DNA of 64,000 nucleotides from Prochlorococcus sp. scB243_495L20 (lineage in GTDB: Bacteria > Cyanobacteriota > Cyanobacteriia > PCC-6307 > Cyanobiaceae), in the NCBI GenBank assembly GCA_000634215.1, contig JFLX01000001.1, positions 474,732 to 538,731 on the forward strand. Reading direction: 5' to 3'. Positions 11,148 through 22,555 of this stretch are shown here, in pieces (the first letter of the stretch is position 1; every line of letters begins with the position of its first letter). The notes below the pieces were generated by a model, which ran no database searches, was not told the DNA's origin, and saw only the letters and a program-made list of their open reading frames with translations. The position numbers and the translations under genes are program-made.

Positions 11148-11792
11148 TTATTTAGGCATTTTATTTTTTGCTAATCCTGAAATAGTAGCTAATGCAAACA
11201 TTCCTAAAAGAGCTACTCCTAGAAATAATCCTGCTCCTTGACTAACACCAGCTCCTACAGCTACTAGTATGGAATCACTAATTAGAAGACTTATTAATAA
11301 TGCTGGAGTGAATATTTTCCAGCGTGTTCCTCCAATACCAATTGCGTAGCTTAGAAAATCAAAAAGACCAGTCATTAGTAGACCTGTCATGAGAAAAAAA
11401 TTTTCTTCTAGTTGGTTTTGATTAAAACTTTCAATTTTTTTCATCGCTTTTGGACCTACTAAATTCCTTACAGGGACTCGACCATAATTTCTAGCAATAA
11501 AGAAGGCCGCTTGGCAAAAAACGATATCAGAAAAAATTATTGTCATATAACCTTTTTGAAATCCCAATAATGAACCTGCTAGCAGAGAGTAAGCCGAACT
11601 TGGAAGAGCTGGTAAAATAATACTTACTCCTCTTAGTATGAAAATTCCAAAGGGTGCCCAAATACCCATACTTTCTATTTTGTTCCTAAGGGGTTCAATT
11701 CCATAATTTTGGATTAAATAAATAAGTACAACAAATATTGCGATAAAAAAAACTACCGAGAGAAATTTCTGTATTTTATTCATTATTTTCAA
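11148..11792 (-). CDS. TVP38/TMEM64 (SNARE-associated/DedA-like) membrane protein
   Basis: Multi-TM with GIFILRGVSIILPALPSSAYSLLAGSLLGFQKGY. Confidence 0.8.
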   Translation of the reverse strand: MKIMNKIQKFLSVVFFIAIFVVLIYLIQNYGIEPLRNKIESMGIWAPFGIFILRGVSIILPALPSSAYSLLAGSLLGFQKGYMTIIFSDIVFCQAAFFIARNYGRVPVRNLVGPKAMKKIESFNQNQLEENFFLMTGLLMTGLFDFLSYAIGIGGTRWKIFTPALLISLLISDSILVAVGAGVSQGAGLFLGVALLGMFALATISGLAKNKMPK

Positions 11793-11928
11793 TTAAATTT
11801 ATTGGAAGTAAATTTTCAATTTAATATTTGATTGTATCTATAATAGAAATACTAATCAATAAAAATTTTTATAAATTTTAATCTTATATTTACCCCCGAT
11901 AAAAGATTTTTGTATTTCAGAAGTATTC

Positions 11929-12348
11929 ATGTTTAATTCTAGGAATAAAGTTAATTCTATGTTTATTAGAAATAGCATTGGATTGGTCTTTTCGCTCATT
12001 GTTTCCTTGATTATCTCAATAAAACAATCAAATGCTTTGCCTCATGAGTGGATTGGAGTCCCTAAAAGTGAATATGGAGAGCAGTTATGGGATAAACAAA
12101 GTATTAAAAGAAATGAGGATGGTTCTGTGAGAGTATTGAGTAAATTTATTCCCAAAACAAAAAGTGAAATTACTAAGGATATTCTCTATACAATGGATAT
12201 AAATTGTTTTGAAAAATCATTTAGAGATGTTGATGTCTCTATAGATGAAGTAAATAGTAATTTCGATGATTTAGCTGATTGGCAAGATCCAAATGGAGAT
12301 AAACTGATTTTGAGTGTTATTGGTCAAGTCTGCAGGCTAGAAAACTAA
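11929..12348 (+). CDS. Hypothetical exported protein
   Basis: N-terminal hydrophobic signal followed by an acidic soluble domain. Confidence 0.6.
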   Translation: MFNSRNKVNSMFIRNSIGLVFSLIVSLIISIKQSNALPHEWIGVPKSEYGEQLWDKQSIKRNEDGSVRVLSKFIPKTKSEITKDILYTMDINCFEKSFRDVDVSIDEVNSNFDDLADWQDPNGDKLILSVIGQVCRLEN

Positions 12349-12412
12349 GAAATTTTTAATTATAAAAATTAAATTATGAAAAATTCATGAACCCATTATT
12401 GCTTGAAAGTAT

Positions 12413-12437
12413 AAAACCCTGTCATTGACAGGGTTTT
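12413..12437 (-). terminator. Intrinsic terminator/hairpin downstream of tRNA-Phe
   Basis: aaaaccctgtcattgacagggtttt near-perfect inverted repeat. Confidence 0.75.
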
Positions 12438-12442
12438 AAAGG

Positions 12443-12515
12443 TGCCAGGACCCAGATTTGAACTGGGGACACGGCGATTTTCAGTCGCCTGCTCTACCAA
12501 CTGAGCTATCCCGGC
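12443..12515 (-). tRNA. tRNA-Phe (GAA)
   Basis: GCCGGGATAGCTCAGTTGGTAGAGCAGGCGACTGAAAATCGCC...GTTCAAATCTGGGTCCTGGCA cloverleaf. Confidence 0.96.
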
Positions 12516-12604
12516 TCTAACCTATATACTTTAAATTAAGATGTGTAGTTTGTGAAACCCTTTTCATTAAAAATTTTATATCTTTATCAAATATCCAAAA
12601 ATTA

Positions 12605-13834
12605 TTACCTTGAATTAAGTGCTAATAATGCAGTGCCGAAAGAAGTAGTTTTTTTACATGAAACTATTGGTATATTGATAATTTTTTCTCTTATTTTCCT
12701 CCATTGCGGGTTTTTTGAACCTCCACCAATAGTGATAATTTTTTGGGGAAGTGAACCTGTTAGTTCGCCTAGCTTTTTCCATCCTTTCAATTCTATCTTA
12801 GCTAGACCCTCGAATAATGCATGTAAATAAAGTGAGTCGCTTACTGGCCTTGGACCAAGTATCGACTTTAAATAAGGATCATTAACAGGAAATCTCTCTC
12901 CTTTACTATTAAGAGGCAAAAGATTTAAAGATGTGTTTTGCGATGGATTTATTTGTCGACTGAGCTCTTTTATTTCTAAATCAGAGAAGAACTTAGACAA
13001 GATACCACAACCTGCGTTTGATGCTCCTCCACATATCCAATCTCCGTTTACTCTATGGGTTGTAATTCCTTGTTTTTTTATTGGGTTATCAATAACTTTT
13101 TTAACTACAATAGTTGTTCCTAAAACTGTGAGACCATCTTCTTTACCTAAACCTGCAGCTATTACACTTGCATTTGAGTCAGTGGTACCTGATGTTAATA
13201 TTAATTTCTTATTCAAACCAAATCTCTCTGCTAAATCAAAATTTACTTTTCCAATTATTGTCCCACTTTTTATTATTTGAGGTAGGCATTTTTGCCATGA
13301 AGTATTGAGATAGCTTTTTGGCCATGATTCTTTTTTTAGATCCCAACCAAGTTTTAGATTATTACCTTCTTCTCCATGAGTCCAATCTTTTAAAAACCAA
13401 CCAGTAATCCAATCAGATTGATGTCGCAAAAGTATATTTGTCCCATATTTATTTATAAGTTTTAATGCTTTAGCAAGACTACTGTATGGAGTTCGCAGAT
13501 AATCTTCTTCAGAAGTTAGTGATTCAAGAAGGATCTTATTTCCATTACATGCTTGGTCATAAGATATTGCTTCTCCTATCGGCTCTCCTTGCAAATTTGA
13601 TGCTGTTAAAGTCCCTGAGGTGCCTGAGATAGCCAATTTATTAAGGTTAATTTTCACTTCAATAGGTAAATGAACTAAGAGATTTTCACAAGAATTGATC
13701 CAAGAATTTGGATTTTGAAAGCTGTATGAATAAGGGACTGAATTTGAATATACTAATTTCTTATGAAGATTAATTATTGATATTCTTGCACCACTAGTTC
13801 CAAAATCTAACCCTCCATAAAAATTATCAGGCAT
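12605..13834 (-). CDS. FGGY-family carbohydrate kinase (xylulokinase-like)
   Basis: YGGLDFGTSGARISII...SGTSGTL...LTSGTTDSNASVIAAGLG...ITIGGGSKNPQWRKI; start set at MPDNFYGG, not the 13906 extension into metK. Confidence 0.87.
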   Translation of the reverse strand: MPDNFYGGLDFGTSGARISIINLHKKLVYSNSVPYSYSFQNPNSWINSCENLLVHLPIEVKINLNKLAISGTSGTLTASNLQGEPIGEAISYDQACNGNKILLESLTSEEDYLRTPYSSLAKALKLINKYGTNILLRHQSDWITGWFLKDWTHGEEGNNLKLGWDLKKESWPKSYLNTSWQKCLPQIIKSGTIIGKVNFDLAERFGLNKKLILTSGTTDSNASVIAAGLGKEDGLTVLGTTIVVKKVIDNPIKKQGITTHRVNGDWICGGASNAGCGILSKFFSDLEIKELSRQINPSQNTSLNLLPLNSKGERFPVNDPYLKSILGPRPVSDSLYLHALFEGLAKIELKGWKKLGELTGSLPQKIITIGGGSKNPQWRKIREKIINIPIVSCKKTTSFGTALLALNSR

Positions 13835-13845
13835 AGAAAAATATG

Positions 13846-15087
13846 TTAAAAAAAGATTTTGGAAGCCTCGGTTAATTGGGCTGCTTTTTCTTCTACATTT
13901 TCCCAAGGCAGCTCAAGATCTCTTCTCCCAAAATGTCCATAGGACGCAGTCTTTCTAAAAAATTTACCTCCCATTTTTTTGGGAAGATTTCTTAAGTCAA
14001 ATTCTTTTATTATTGCTGCGGGTCTTAAATCAAAGTGCTCTTTAATTAGCTCAGTCAAATTAGCTTGTGAAATAACACCTGTATCAAAAGTTTCCACGAG
14101 AATGGAAATTGGTTTTGCCACTCCAATTGCATAACTTAATTGAACTTCTGCTTTTTTTGCCAATTTCGCCTTAACTATGCTTTTAGCTACATAACGTGCT
14201 GCATAAGCGGCTGATCTATCTACTTTTGTGGGGTCTTTACCAGAAAATGCTCCTCCTCCGTGTCTTGCATATCCACCATAAGTATCTACAATAATTTTTC
14301 TGCCAGTCAGCCCCGCATCTCCTTGAGGACCCCCTACGACAAATTTTCCCGTTGGGTTTACAAGAAATCTTGTCTTGCTACTGTTTGGCTTGATTTCTAA
14401 ATCTTCAGTAGCAGGAATTACAACATGCGTCCATAAATCTTCTTTTATTCTTTGACGAATTTCTTCTTCATTTGTTATTCCATCAATCTCAGGAGTATGT
14501 TGAGTTGAAATTAAAATCGTGTTTATAGAAACTGGCAACCCTTTTTCGTAATCAATGCTTACTTGAGTTTTGCCATCAGGTAGTAGATAATTAAGAACTT
14601 TTTCATGCCTTACTTTGGCAAGTTGAATGGCTAATCTATGTGCCAAGCTAATCGGTAAGGGCATTAATTCAGGCGTCTCATCACATGCATAGCCAAACAT
14701 TATGCCTTGGTCACCAGCTCCAGTATTATCTTCCAAATCATCGTTTACATCATCTGCTTCGTTTACTCCTTGAGAAATATCCGTTGATTGCTCGTCAAGT
14801 GCTACTAAAACAGCACAACTATTCGCGTCAAACCCGCCTGCTCTATAGCCTTCATATCCAATTTCTTTAATTACATTTCTAACAAGTTTTATATAATCAA
14901 TTTTTGCTTTTGAAGTTATTTCTCCAGTAAGTAAACAAAGACCGGTGTTGACGACAGTTTCGCATGCAACTCTGCTTTCTGGATCTTCTGTCAATAGAGC
15001 ATCTAGAACAGCATCACTAATTTGATCACATATTTTGTCGGGATGACCTTCAGTAACGGATTCCGAAGTGAAAATGAAATCACTCAT
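13846..15087 (-). CDS. metK: S-adenosylmethionine synthetase
   Basis: [63 protein letters not shown]. Confidence 0.98.
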   Translation of the reverse strand: MSDFIFTSESVTEGHPDKICDQISDAVLDALLTEDPESRVACETVVNTGLCLLTGEITSKAKIDYIKLVRNVIKEIGYEGYRAGGFDANSCAVLVALDEQSTDISQGVNEADDVNDDLEDNTGAGDQGIMFGYACDETPELMPLPISLAHRLAIQLAKVRHEKVLNYLLPDGKTQVSIDYEKGLPVSINTILISTQHTPEIDGITNEEEIRQRIKEDLWTHVVIPATEDLEIKPNSSKTRFLVNPTGKFVVGGPQGDAGLTGRKIIVDTYGGYARHGGGAFSGKDPTKVDRSAAYAARYVAKSIVKAKLAKKAEVQLSYAIGVAKPISILVETFDTGVISQANLTELIKEHFDLRPAAIIKEFDLRNLPKKMGGKFFRKTASYGHFGRRDLELPWENVEEKAAQLTEASKIFF

Positions 15088-15224
15088 TTAAAAATGATTT
15101 TGAAATTAGATTTTATCCTAAATTAGATTATGGAAACAAATCAATTATTGTAAATTAAGTAATACTTGTTCAAGAATAATGAGGCTTAAATTATGATGTT
15201 CTTGCACAAAATAAATCAGTGATT

Positions 15225-16316
15225 TTATACTGTTTCCGCTGACGCTGTGGCGATTTCTTCATTATCGTCAGTTTGTTCAAATAACATTTGTTTGTATTTC
15301 GCAGCCATTTCTTCAGCCTTACTAAAAACTTTTTGAGGATCCGTTAACATATCCCCTGGTTCAGGTTCAAGTGCTTTAGTAGATAATGAAATTCGTCCTC
15401 TTTCTGAATCAAGGTCAATTATCATAACTTTCATTTGGTCACTCACATTCAAAACATTATGAGGAGTTTCAATATGTTCATGACTAATTTCAGAAATGTG
15501 CAATAGACCACTAACTCCACCAATATCAATAAAGGCTCCATAAGGTTTGATACCTTTTACAGAACCAACAACAACTTCGCCTACCTCAAGTCGGTTCATT
15601 TTTTTCTCAACTAAGGCTCTTCTATGACTTAGTACTAATCTATTTCTCTCTTCATCAACTTCAAGAAATTTTAAAGGTAAATATTCACCTTCTAGGTCAT
15701 CTTTAATTTTTCGAGCACTTATATGAGAGCCCGGGATAAAACCTCTCAATCCTTCTACCCTAACAAGGGCTCCGCCTCTGTTTGTTGCAAAAACTTCAGA
15801 ATATATAGTTGCATCTTCTTTTTGGAGTTGTCTAACCCTTTCCCATGCTCTCTGATACTCAATCCTTCTAATAGAGAGGGCTAGTTGGCCGTCTTCATTT
15901 TCCTCACTCATTATGAAAAATTCTCTACTTTCTGAAGGTTGTAAAACATCATTAAGTCCTTCAACTCTATTTATTGAAACCTCCTGAACAGGCATAAAAG
16001 CAGCTGTTTTTGCCCCTATATCTATCATGGCTCCTTTAGGCTCTAGAGCAAAAACGGTACCTTTAACTAGATCGCCAGGCTTAAAGTTATAGTCATACTT
16101 ACCTAAAAGTGACGCAAATTCTTCTTGTGTGAATCCGGCATTGTCAAAATCCGTATTTGTTCTGCTAGAGGAAGAATCTGCTAAAGGGATATCGTTCTTT
16201 TCGAATGATAAATCTTCCTCATTTTGGGATGCTGAATCATTGTCTAACTCAGGTGAATTTTTAATTTCTTGATCTTTAGAAAGTTCTTTAATGGTTTGAG
16301 AAGAATTTTCGTTCAT
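15225..16316 (-). CDS. rpsA: 30S ribosomal protein S1
   Basis: Three S1 domains: GDLVKGTVFALEPKGAMIDIGAKTAAFMP, RGGALVRVEGLRGFIPGSHIS, GSVKGIKPYGAFIDIGGVSGLLHISEIS. Confidence 0.95.
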   Translation of the reverse strand: MNENSSQTIKELSKDQEIKNSPELDNDSASQNEEDLSFEKNDIPLADSSSSRTNTDFDNAGFTQEEFASLLGKYDYNFKPGDLVKGTVFALEPKGAMIDIGAKTAAFMPVQEVSINRVEGLNDVLQPSESREFFIMSEENEDGQLALSIRRIEYQRAWERVRQLQKEDATIYSEVFATNRGGALVRVEGLRGFIPGSHISARKIKDDLEGEYLPLKFLEVDEERNRLVLSHRRALVEKKMNRLEVGEVVVGSVKGIKPYGAFIDIGGVSGLLHISEISHEHIETPHNVLNVSDQMKVMIIDLDSERGRISLSTKALEPEPGDMLTDPQKVFSKAEEMAAKYKQMLFEQTDDNEEIATASAETV

Positions 16317-16425
16317 TTTTTGTATCGCAGACTACCTGAGGTAGTTAGAAAGGAGTGCTACTAGCCTGCAAACCAATAGCAAAGAGCATTTGTGATATTT
16401 ATTCTACACTTTAAGATGCTGTATT

Positions 16426-16905
16426 TTATGAAATTGAAGCTAATTGGTTTTTTGAACTTCCTTTAAGAGATTCAAGAGTAGAAATAAAATCTTTTACTCC
16501 ATTAAATTTTCTGTAAACCGAGGCGTACCTTATGTAAGCGACTTCGTTTTCTTTCCTTAGATTTTTGAGTATTAATTCTCCGATTTGTGAAGATTTAATA
16601 TCTTTGTTAGAGTCTTGTACTATTTGTGATTCAATTCCATCTACGAAATTAATAATTGCTTCACTACTGAAGTTAGTCTTTTCACAAGCTCTTGAAATAC
16701 CAGTGAATAATTTTTGTTTATCAAAAAGTTCTCTACTACCGTCTTTCTTTAAAACTGAAACCGGCATTGATTCCACTCTTTCATAAGTTGTAAATCTAAA
16801 GCTGCAATTTAAGCACTCTCTTCTTCTTCGAACACTTTTACCACTATCAGCAGATCTTGATTCCAAAACTCTGCTATCTGTGTTTTGACAGGTTGGACAC
16901 TGCAT
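16426..16905 (-). CDS. nrdR: Transcriptional regulator NrdR
   Basis: [43 protein letters not shown] zinc ribbon plus ATP-cone. Confidence 0.97.
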   Translation of the reverse strand: MQCPTCQNTDSRVLESRSADSGKSVRRRRECLNCSFRFTTYERVESMPVSVLKKDGSRELFDKQKLFTGISRACEKTNFSSEAIINFVDGIESQIVQDSNKDIKSSQIGELILKNLRKENEVAYIRYASVYRKFNGVKDFISTLESLKGSSKNQLASIS

Positions 16906-16965
16906 GTGGTGAAATAAGTTGCACTTTAACTCTAATAGTAGAGTAATACTTTAATTATGGAAAGT

Positions 16966-16997
16966 AAAAAAAAACCTCTTGTTATAGAGGTTTTTTT
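16966..16997 (-). terminator. Intrinsic terminator of psbB-psbT
   Basis: aaaaaacctcttgttatagaggttttttt hairpin just 3' of psbT. Confidence 0.75.
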
Positions 16998-17003
16998 CTG
17001 AGT

Positions 17004-17102
17004 TCATTTTCTATCGAATTTAGGTGGGTCTCTAAAGGCGACAGCAAAGAATAATGTAACTACTGCGAGAGTTAGTATTAGAACGTAAGCAAAGGCTTCC
17101 AT
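17004..17102 (-). CDS. psbT: Photosystem II protein T
   Basis: 32 aa ORF (not in track) [32 protein letters not shown]. Confidence 0.95.
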   Translation of the reverse strand: MEAFAYVLILTLAVVTLFFAVAFRDPPKFDRK

Positions 17103-17125
17103 AATATTAAGTAAATAAGTTTAGT

Positions 17126-18649
17126 TTAAACCCTTCCTGGGATTCTTCTTGTGGTTTCGTCACCAAGTTTCTTGAATAAACCAAATTCAACTTGGTCTCC
17201 AATCTCAGCATCAATACCAGCAAAGGAATTTCTGTAAAGAGTTCTTGAGGCATGCCACCAGTGGCCAAACAAGAATAGCAATCCGAAACATAAATGTGCA
17301 TATGTAAACCATGCTCTCGGGGAGCTTCGAAATACACCGTCAGATTTATATGTCTCTCTGTCAAACTTGAATGCTTCGCCAAGTTGAGCCTTTCTTGCTA
17401 ATCTTTTAACTACTGCAGGATCTGTAAATGTTTGTCCATCGAGATCTCCACCATAGATAGTTGCTGTGATACCAGTTTGTTCAAATGAATACTTTGCTTC
17501 AGCTCTTCTAAATGGAATATCTGCCCTTACATTACCTTCTTTGTCTTCAAGGATGACAGGGAAGTTTTCAAAGAAATTAGGAATTCTTCTAACTTCTAAT
17601 TCGTTACCTTCCTTGTCTTGGAAGGCAATGTGACCTTGCCAACCAGTTGGTAATCCATCACCATTTACAAGAGCTCCAACTCTAAATAGTCCTCCTTTAG
17701 CTGGACTATTGCCAACATAATCGTAGAAGGCTAGTTTTTCTGGAATTGATGCATATGCCTCTGATTTAGTGGCACCATTATCAATAGCTGCTTGTACTCT
17801 TCTGTTAATTTCAGTTTTAAAGTATCCTGAGTCCCATTGATATCTTGTAGGACCAAAAAGCTCTACAGGGGTTGTTGCAGAACCGTACCACATTGTTCCG
17901 GAAACAACGAAAGATACGAATAATACGGCGGCTAAAGCACTAGCTAAGACTCCTTCGAGACTTCCAAGTTTTAGTGCTCTATAAAGTCTTTCTCCAGGTC
18001 TGTTGGTGATGTGAAAAATACCTCCAATAATACCCATAAGTCCTGCCGCAATATGATTCGCTACAATACCTCCTGGATTAAAAGGATTAAATCCTTCTAC
18101 TCCCCAGGAAGGAGCCACAGGTTCTACATGACCAGTTAAGCCATAAGGGTCAGAAACCCAAATCCCCACATTTGCGCAATGAAAAGCTCCAAAACCAAAA
18201 CAGGTAAGTCCTGCTAGAAGAAGATGAATCCCAAAAATTCTAGGTAGATCAAGAGCAGGCTCACCAGTTCTTGAATCTTCCCATAAATCTAAGTCCCAGT
18301 AGGTCCAGTGCCATATAGAGGCCAACATCAATAGACCACTAAAAACTATGTGAGCTGCAGCAACCCCTTCGAAACTCCAGAATCCAGGATCAACTCCAGT
18401 AGCACCCGTAATATCCCATCCATTCCAACTACTTGTGATACCTAGTCTTGCCATGAAAGGCATAACGTACATCCCCTGTCTCCACATTGGATTGAGAACA
18501 GCATCAGAAGGATCAAAAATGGCTAATTCATAAAGAGCCATTGAACCGGCCCAGCCGGCTAATAATGCAGTATGCATAAGATGCACAGCAAGTAGTCGAC
18601 CTGGGTCATTAATAACTACTGTGTGAACTCGATACCAAGGCAATCCCAT
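17126..18649 (-). CDS. psbB: Photosystem II CP47 chlorophyll apoprotein
   Basis: [43 protein letters not shown]. Confidence 0.99.
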   Translation of the reverse strand: MGLPWYRVHTVVINDPGRLLAVHLMHTALLAGWAGSMALYELAIFDPSDAVLNPMWRQGMYVMPFMARLGITSSWNGWDITGATGVDPGFWSFEGVAAAHIVFSGLLMLASIWHWTYWDLDLWEDSRTGEPALDLPRIFGIHLLLAGLTCFGFGAFHCANVGIWVSDPYGLTGHVEPVAPSWGVEGFNPFNPGGIVANHIAAGLMGIIGGIFHITNRPGERLYRALKLGSLEGVLASALAAVLFVSFVVSGTMWYGSATTPVELFGPTRYQWDSGYFKTEINRRVQAAIDNGATKSEAYASIPEKLAFYDYVGNSPAKGGLFRVGALVNGDGLPTGWQGHIAFQDKEGNELEVRRIPNFFENFPVILEDKEGNVRADIPFRRAEAKYSFEQTGITATIYGGDLDGQTFTDPAVVKRLARKAQLGEAFKFDRETYKSDGVFRSSPRAWFTYAHLCFGLLFLFGHWWHASRTLYRNSFAGIDAEIGDQVEFGLFKKLGDETTRRIPGRV

Positions 18650-18871
18650 CGGTTAATTTCTAGTAACTATGCTGTATAAACAGCTAAACATCACGATAGT
18701 AAGGGTTTTTTAGTCTTTGAGGGATTTTTGTAAATAAATTTATTTTCTCGCAAAAATTGGGCAAATCAATTTGCACGATTGAGTTTATAAGGAATTTTTG
18801 GCTAAAAACTGTTAATATTTTGGTCACAATTCTCAAAGTAAAACGCCAAAATATGAAAAATAACTAAAAAA

Positions 18872-19234
18872 ATGGCAACTATCAGATTTATTCGTGAGGA
18901 TTTAGAGGTCCAATGCAATCCAGGTGAAAATTTAAGGGAACTTGTAATGAAAGAGAATTTACAGCTTTATGGGTTAAAAGGCATTTTAGGTAATTGTGGA
19001 GGTGCGGGACAATGCAGTACTTGTTTTATTTCAGTTGAAGGTGGAAATAAAAATTCTTTGAGCCCTCTTACATCTGTTGAAGAAGAAAAACTCAAAAATA
19101 GACCAGAAAATTGGCGCCTTGCATGTCAAACATTGATAAAATCATCTGCCGTAATTTTAACAAAACCACAATCCCCTCCCTCAAATTTGGAAGAACTAAA
19201 AAAAATTAGTGAAAATAAAAAATTACCTCGATAA
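18872..19234 (+). CDS. 2Fe-2S ferredoxin-like protein
   Basis: CxxxxxCxxC cluster: GNCGGAGQCSTCFISVEGG ... RLACQT. Confidence 0.9.
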   Translation: MATIRFIREDLEVQCNPGENLRELVMKENLQLYGLKGILGNCGGAGQCSTCFISVEGGNKNSLSPLTSVEEEKLKNRPENWRLACQTLIKSSAVILTKPQSPPSNLEELKKISENKKLPR

Positions 19235-19338
19235 ATTGTTTAAGACTGTTAATCAGTTTATAAAAATTGTTTATTTTTCCACTTTATTCCAATTTATACG
19301 TCTATAGTCTAAATACCTTATATAGAACTACCAATTAA

Positions 19339-19491
19339 ATGGAAACAACTAATTTTGGATTCGTAGCTAGTCTTTTATTTGTAGGGGTGCCAACAATATT
19401 CCTAATAGGTTTATTTATTTCTACACAAGATGGAGAAAAGTCAAGTTTCTACTCTGACTCTAGTAAAGGTAGGCTTGGGCCAAAACGCTAA
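19339..19491 (+). CDS. psbM: Photosystem II protein M
   Basis: 50 aa ORF (not in track) METTNFGFVASLLFVGVPTIFLIGLFISTQDGEKSSFYSDSSKGRLGPKR. Confidence 0.94.
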   Translation: METTNFGFVASLLFVGVPTIFLIGLFISTQDGEKSSFYSDSSKGRLGPKR

Positions 19492-19502
19492 TGCTTTTAT
19501 AA

Positions 19503-20372
19503 ATGCTTTGCATTTCTGTAGAAGAGTTTTTATTTTGGAAAAAAAAGCAACTCTCTAAAGGAGGTGATCAACCATCTTTTGCTGTTTTACTTGATTGTAT
19601 GGGTGGTTTATCGACTAGTGATCTAAACTTGAAAAGTATAAATCCTAGAGGAAACATACATTTAAAAAAAAATTTAGAATTTTTAGAATCTATTTGGGAT
19701 GATCATTTACAAAGATCTTGCCCAATTCAATATCTTTGTGGAATAACTTTTTGGAGAAACTTAAAATTAAAAGTTACAAACAAAGTACTCATTCCCAGAC
19801 CAGAAACTGAGCTCATAGTTGATATCGTCTTCAATATATTTCGAAAGAAATCAGAAAAATTATGTTTTGCTGAATTAGGAACTGGATCAGGTGCAATTAG
19901 TATTGCCTTGGCTTTGGCTTATCCATTAAGTAAGGGAATAGCAACTGACATAAAACAAGATGCATTAGAAATAGCTAATGAAAATTTTATAAATTCTTCT
20001 AAACAATCAAATTTGAAATTTTGTTGTGGAAATTGGTGGTCTCCTCTTGAAAGTTCTAAAGGAAAATTAGATCTCGCAATTTCAAACCCGCCATATATTC
20101 CCAAAGATACTTATGGAAAATTACCCAAAGAAGTTAAGAATTTCGAACCTAAAGTTGCTTTATTAGGCGGGGAAGATGGTTTAAAACATATTAGGGAAAT
20201 AATACATAAAGCCCCATTATTTTTAAAAGAAAAGGGTTGGCTAATATTAGAGAATCATTTTGATCAAGGTGAAAAAGTAAAACAACTTTTTATTAAAAAT
20301 AAATTTACATCAATTGAAATTATTAATGATCTCTCAGGTATTGGTAGGTTTACCATTGGAAGATATAAATAA
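19503..20372 (+). CDS. prmC: Release factor glutamine methyltransferase
   Basis: VLIPRPETELIV, ELGTGSGAISIALA, SNPPYIP (NPPY motif). Confidence 0.93.
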   Translation: MLCISVEEFLFWKKKQLSKGGDQPSFAVLLDCMGGLSTSDLNLKSINPRGNIHLKKNLEFLESIWDDHLQRSCPIQYLCGITFWRNLKLKVTNKVLIPRPETELIVDIVFNIFRKKSEKLCFAELGTGSGAISIALALAYPLSKGIATDIKQDALEIANENFINSSKQSNLKFCCGNWWSPLESSKGKLDLAISNPPYIPKDTYGKLPKEVKNFEPKVALLGGEDGLKHIREIIHKAPLFLKEKGWLILENHFDQGEKVKQLFIKNKFTSIEIINDLSGIGRFTIGRYK

Positions 20373-20395
20373 ACTATTATATGTTCATAATTTAA

Positions 20396-20977
20396 ATGAA
20401 TCTAGTAGACTGCAAAGCCGCCTTGAAGACTCTTAAAAGCGGTTTACCTATAATTTTCCCAACTGATACATTACCTGCAATTGGATGCTTGCCAAAATTT
20501 TCAAATACTATCTATAAGTTTAAAAAAAGGAATAGAGATAAACCCTTAATTCTTATGGGATCAGAATACAATCAATTAATCGATTATGTTCACGAATCAG
20601 CTAAAGAAGATTACGAAAAAATAGCTTCAAAATATTGGCCTGGAGCTCTGACAATGGTTATTCCTGCTTCAGAAAAGCAGACTACAATCCTCACAAGCAA
20701 TGATCTTACTCTTGGGATGAGGATTCCAAATTCATACATGGCTCAATCTTTCATGCGAGAAACAGGCCCATTGTTAACTTCAAGTGCAAATATTTCAGGT
20801 TTGAAAGGTTCAATTACGATTGAAGGTATTGCTAAAGATTTCCCTTCTGTAAAAATTTTGGGCCCTATCCCCTGGGAAAAAAGAAGTGGAAAAGCCAGTA
20901 CTATAATAATTTGGAAAAAAAGTGGAGATTGGAGATTGATTAGAGAAGGAGAAGTATTAGTTAGGGAATTGAATTAA
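20396..20977 (+). CDS. Sua5/YrdC/YciO threonylcarbamoyl-AMP synthase family
   Basis: FPTDTLPAIGC, KKRNRDKPLILMG, WPGALTMVI, TSSANISG. Confidence 0.92.
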   Translation: MNLVDCKAALKTLKSGLPIIFPTDTLPAIGCLPKFSNTIYKFKKRNRDKPLILMGSEYNQLIDYVHESAKEDYEKIASKYWPGALTMVIPASEKQTTILTSNDLTLGMRIPNSYMAQSFMRETGPLLTSSANISGLKGSITIEGIAKDFPSVKILGPIPWEKRSGKASTIIIWKKSGDWRLIREGEVLVRELN

Positions 20978-21144
20978 TGTTTATATTATTATTTTTTGTT
21001 TTATTAATCCAATTTTTTAATTATTGGATATTTGAACCCTTTGCATCTTTTTTAGAATATATTCTTGAAATAAGATTATTTCCTATAATTGCTCTGATAA
21101 GTTTAGTATTTTTATTTTCAGCAAAGAATATTGAACAAAATTAA
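20977..21144 (+). CDS. Small hydrophobic hypothetical protein (55 aa)
   Basis: MFILLFFVLLIQFFNYWIFEPFASFLEYILEIRLFPIIALISLVFLFSAKNIEQN; start overlaps the previous stop by 1 nt. Confidence 0.55.
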   Translation: MFILLFFVLLIQFFNYWIFEPFASFLEYILEIRLFPIIALISLVFLFSAKNIEQN

Positions 21145-21155
21145 ATAAATCAAAA

Positions 21156-21227
21156 TGCCGGCTAACAGATTTGAACTGATGACCTTCGCTTTACAAAAGC
21201 GCTGCTCTACCGCTGAGCTAAGCCGGC
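21156..21227 (-). tRNA. tRNA-Thr (TGT)
   Basis: GCCGGCTTAGCTCAGCGGTAGAGCAGCGCTTTTGTAAAGCGAAGGTCATCAGTTCAAATCTGTTAGCCGGCA. Confidence 0.96.
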
Positions 21228-21291
21228 AATTTCTTAATCTTACAATTAGAGGGGGTCAATTATTAGAATTTTTTTGCTTTTTTTAAATTTA

Positions 21292-21627
21292 TTACTTTTT
21301 GATATCTTTATTAGCTTTATCAGTTTTATCAGTTTTTTTGAATTTTATTTCTCCTGAAATAGTTCTTTTAATTGGCAAATTGGCAACTAATGCAGTCATT
21401 CTATCCTCAGTCTCCAAACTTACTGCCACCTCCTCAAAATCAATTTCAACATATTTAGCAACAACATCAAGGATTTCTTTCCTCATTTTATCTAAAAGAT
21501 CAGTTGTTAAGGAACTCATATCAACTCTGTCATGAGCAAGTACAAGTTGTAATCTTTCTCTGGCTGTATTTGCACTAGACGTTTCTCTGCCTAGTAATTT
21601 ATTTATAAGATCTCTGAGAGTCATCAT
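21292..21627 (-). CDS. minE: Cell division topological specificity factor
   Basis: [22 protein letters not shown]...[16 protein letters not shown]. Confidence 0.96.
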   Translation of the reverse strand: MMTLRDLINKLLGRETSSANTARERLQLVLAHDRVDMSSLTTDLLDKMRKEILDVVAKYVEIDFEEVAVSLETEDRMTALVANLPIKRTISGEIKFKKTDKTDKANKDIKK

Positions 21628-21628
21628 T

Positions 21629-22444
21629 TTAAAAAACCTTTGTTTGCATTAATCTCATGAATTTATCTTTAAGACTTTTGCCTTCTTTTTTTAGATCGAT
21701 AATTGGTACATCTTTATTTGTAAGTCTTTGAGAAACATTCAAATAACATTTTTTTGCAGGAGATCTACCATCTGAAAGTGTCAGTGGCTCCCCTCTATTT
21801 GTACTTATTATTACCTGTTCATCTTCTAAAACAATCCCTAATAAAGGCAAAGAAAGGATCCCTTGAACATCTTCGATGGATAACATTTCTTGACTAGCCA
21901 TCATGTTAGGGCGAACTCTATTTATTACAAGTTGAATAGGCTCAATATCTGAAGTATTAAGAATTCCTATTACTCTATCCGCATCCCGCACTGCCGATAA
22001 TTCCGGGTTCGTTACAACAATAGCTTCTTTACAGGCTGCAAGAGCATTTTTAAAGCCATCTTCTACACCAGCAGGACAATCTACTAGGACAAAATCAAAT
22101 TTCTCACTAAGTAGCTCACTAATTTTTTTCATATCTTCGGGTTTCATCCAATCCAACATCCTTGGATCTCCAGCAGGTAGAAGAGCAAGATTAGGTTCCT
22201 TTTTATGTCTAACCAATGCTTGGTCAAGACGACAATTGTTGTCTAGGACATCTTGAGCCGTATAAATGATGCGATTTTCTAATCCTAGAAGAAGATCTAA
22301 ATTTCTTAAGCCAAAATCAGCATCTAAAACAGCAGTTGTTGCTCCGCTATTAGCAAGTGCTATACCCAGGTTTGCAGTTAAAGTTGTTTTGCCAACTCCG
22401 CCTTTACCTGAACAAATTAATATTGTGCGAGTATTCTTCCCCAA
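21629..22444 (-). CDS. minD: Septum site-determining protein MinD
   Basis: [22 protein letters not shown] deviant Walker A; MinD C-terminal amphipathic helix. Confidence 0.98.
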   Translation of the reverse strand: MGKNTRTILICSGKGGVGKTTLTANLGIALANSGATTAVLDADFGLRNLDLLLGLENRIIYTAQDVLDNNCRLDQALVRHKKEPNLALLPAGDPRMLDWMKPEDMKKISELLSEKFDFVLVDCPAGVEDGFKNALAACKEAIVVTNPELSAVRDADRVIGILNTSDIEPIQLVINRVRPNMMASQEMLSIEDVQGILSLPLLGIVLEDEQVIISTNRGEPLTLSDGRSPAKKCYLNVSQRLTNKDVPIIDLKKEGKSLKDKFMRLMQTKVF

Positions 22445-22555
22445 GATTTTAAAGATTTTACAAATAATAAAGCCACTTGCAGAAAGTTAAATATTTTAAA
22501 GATTAAGTAATTCTTAAATTTATCTATTTTGAATTAATTTATTGCAAAGTATTGA

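Noticed and set aside
12552-13280. Plus-strand ORFs 12552-12830 and 12933-13280
   Set aside because: Antisense to the FGGY kinase with low-quality protein composition.
14685-14870. 61-aa plus-strand ORF
   Set aside because: Antisense to metK.
16565-16786. 73-aa plus-strand ORF
   Set aside because: Antisense to nrdR.
17107-17382. 91-aa ORF on the minus strand
   Set aside because: Out-of-frame overlap with the 3' end of psbB, which is unambiguous.
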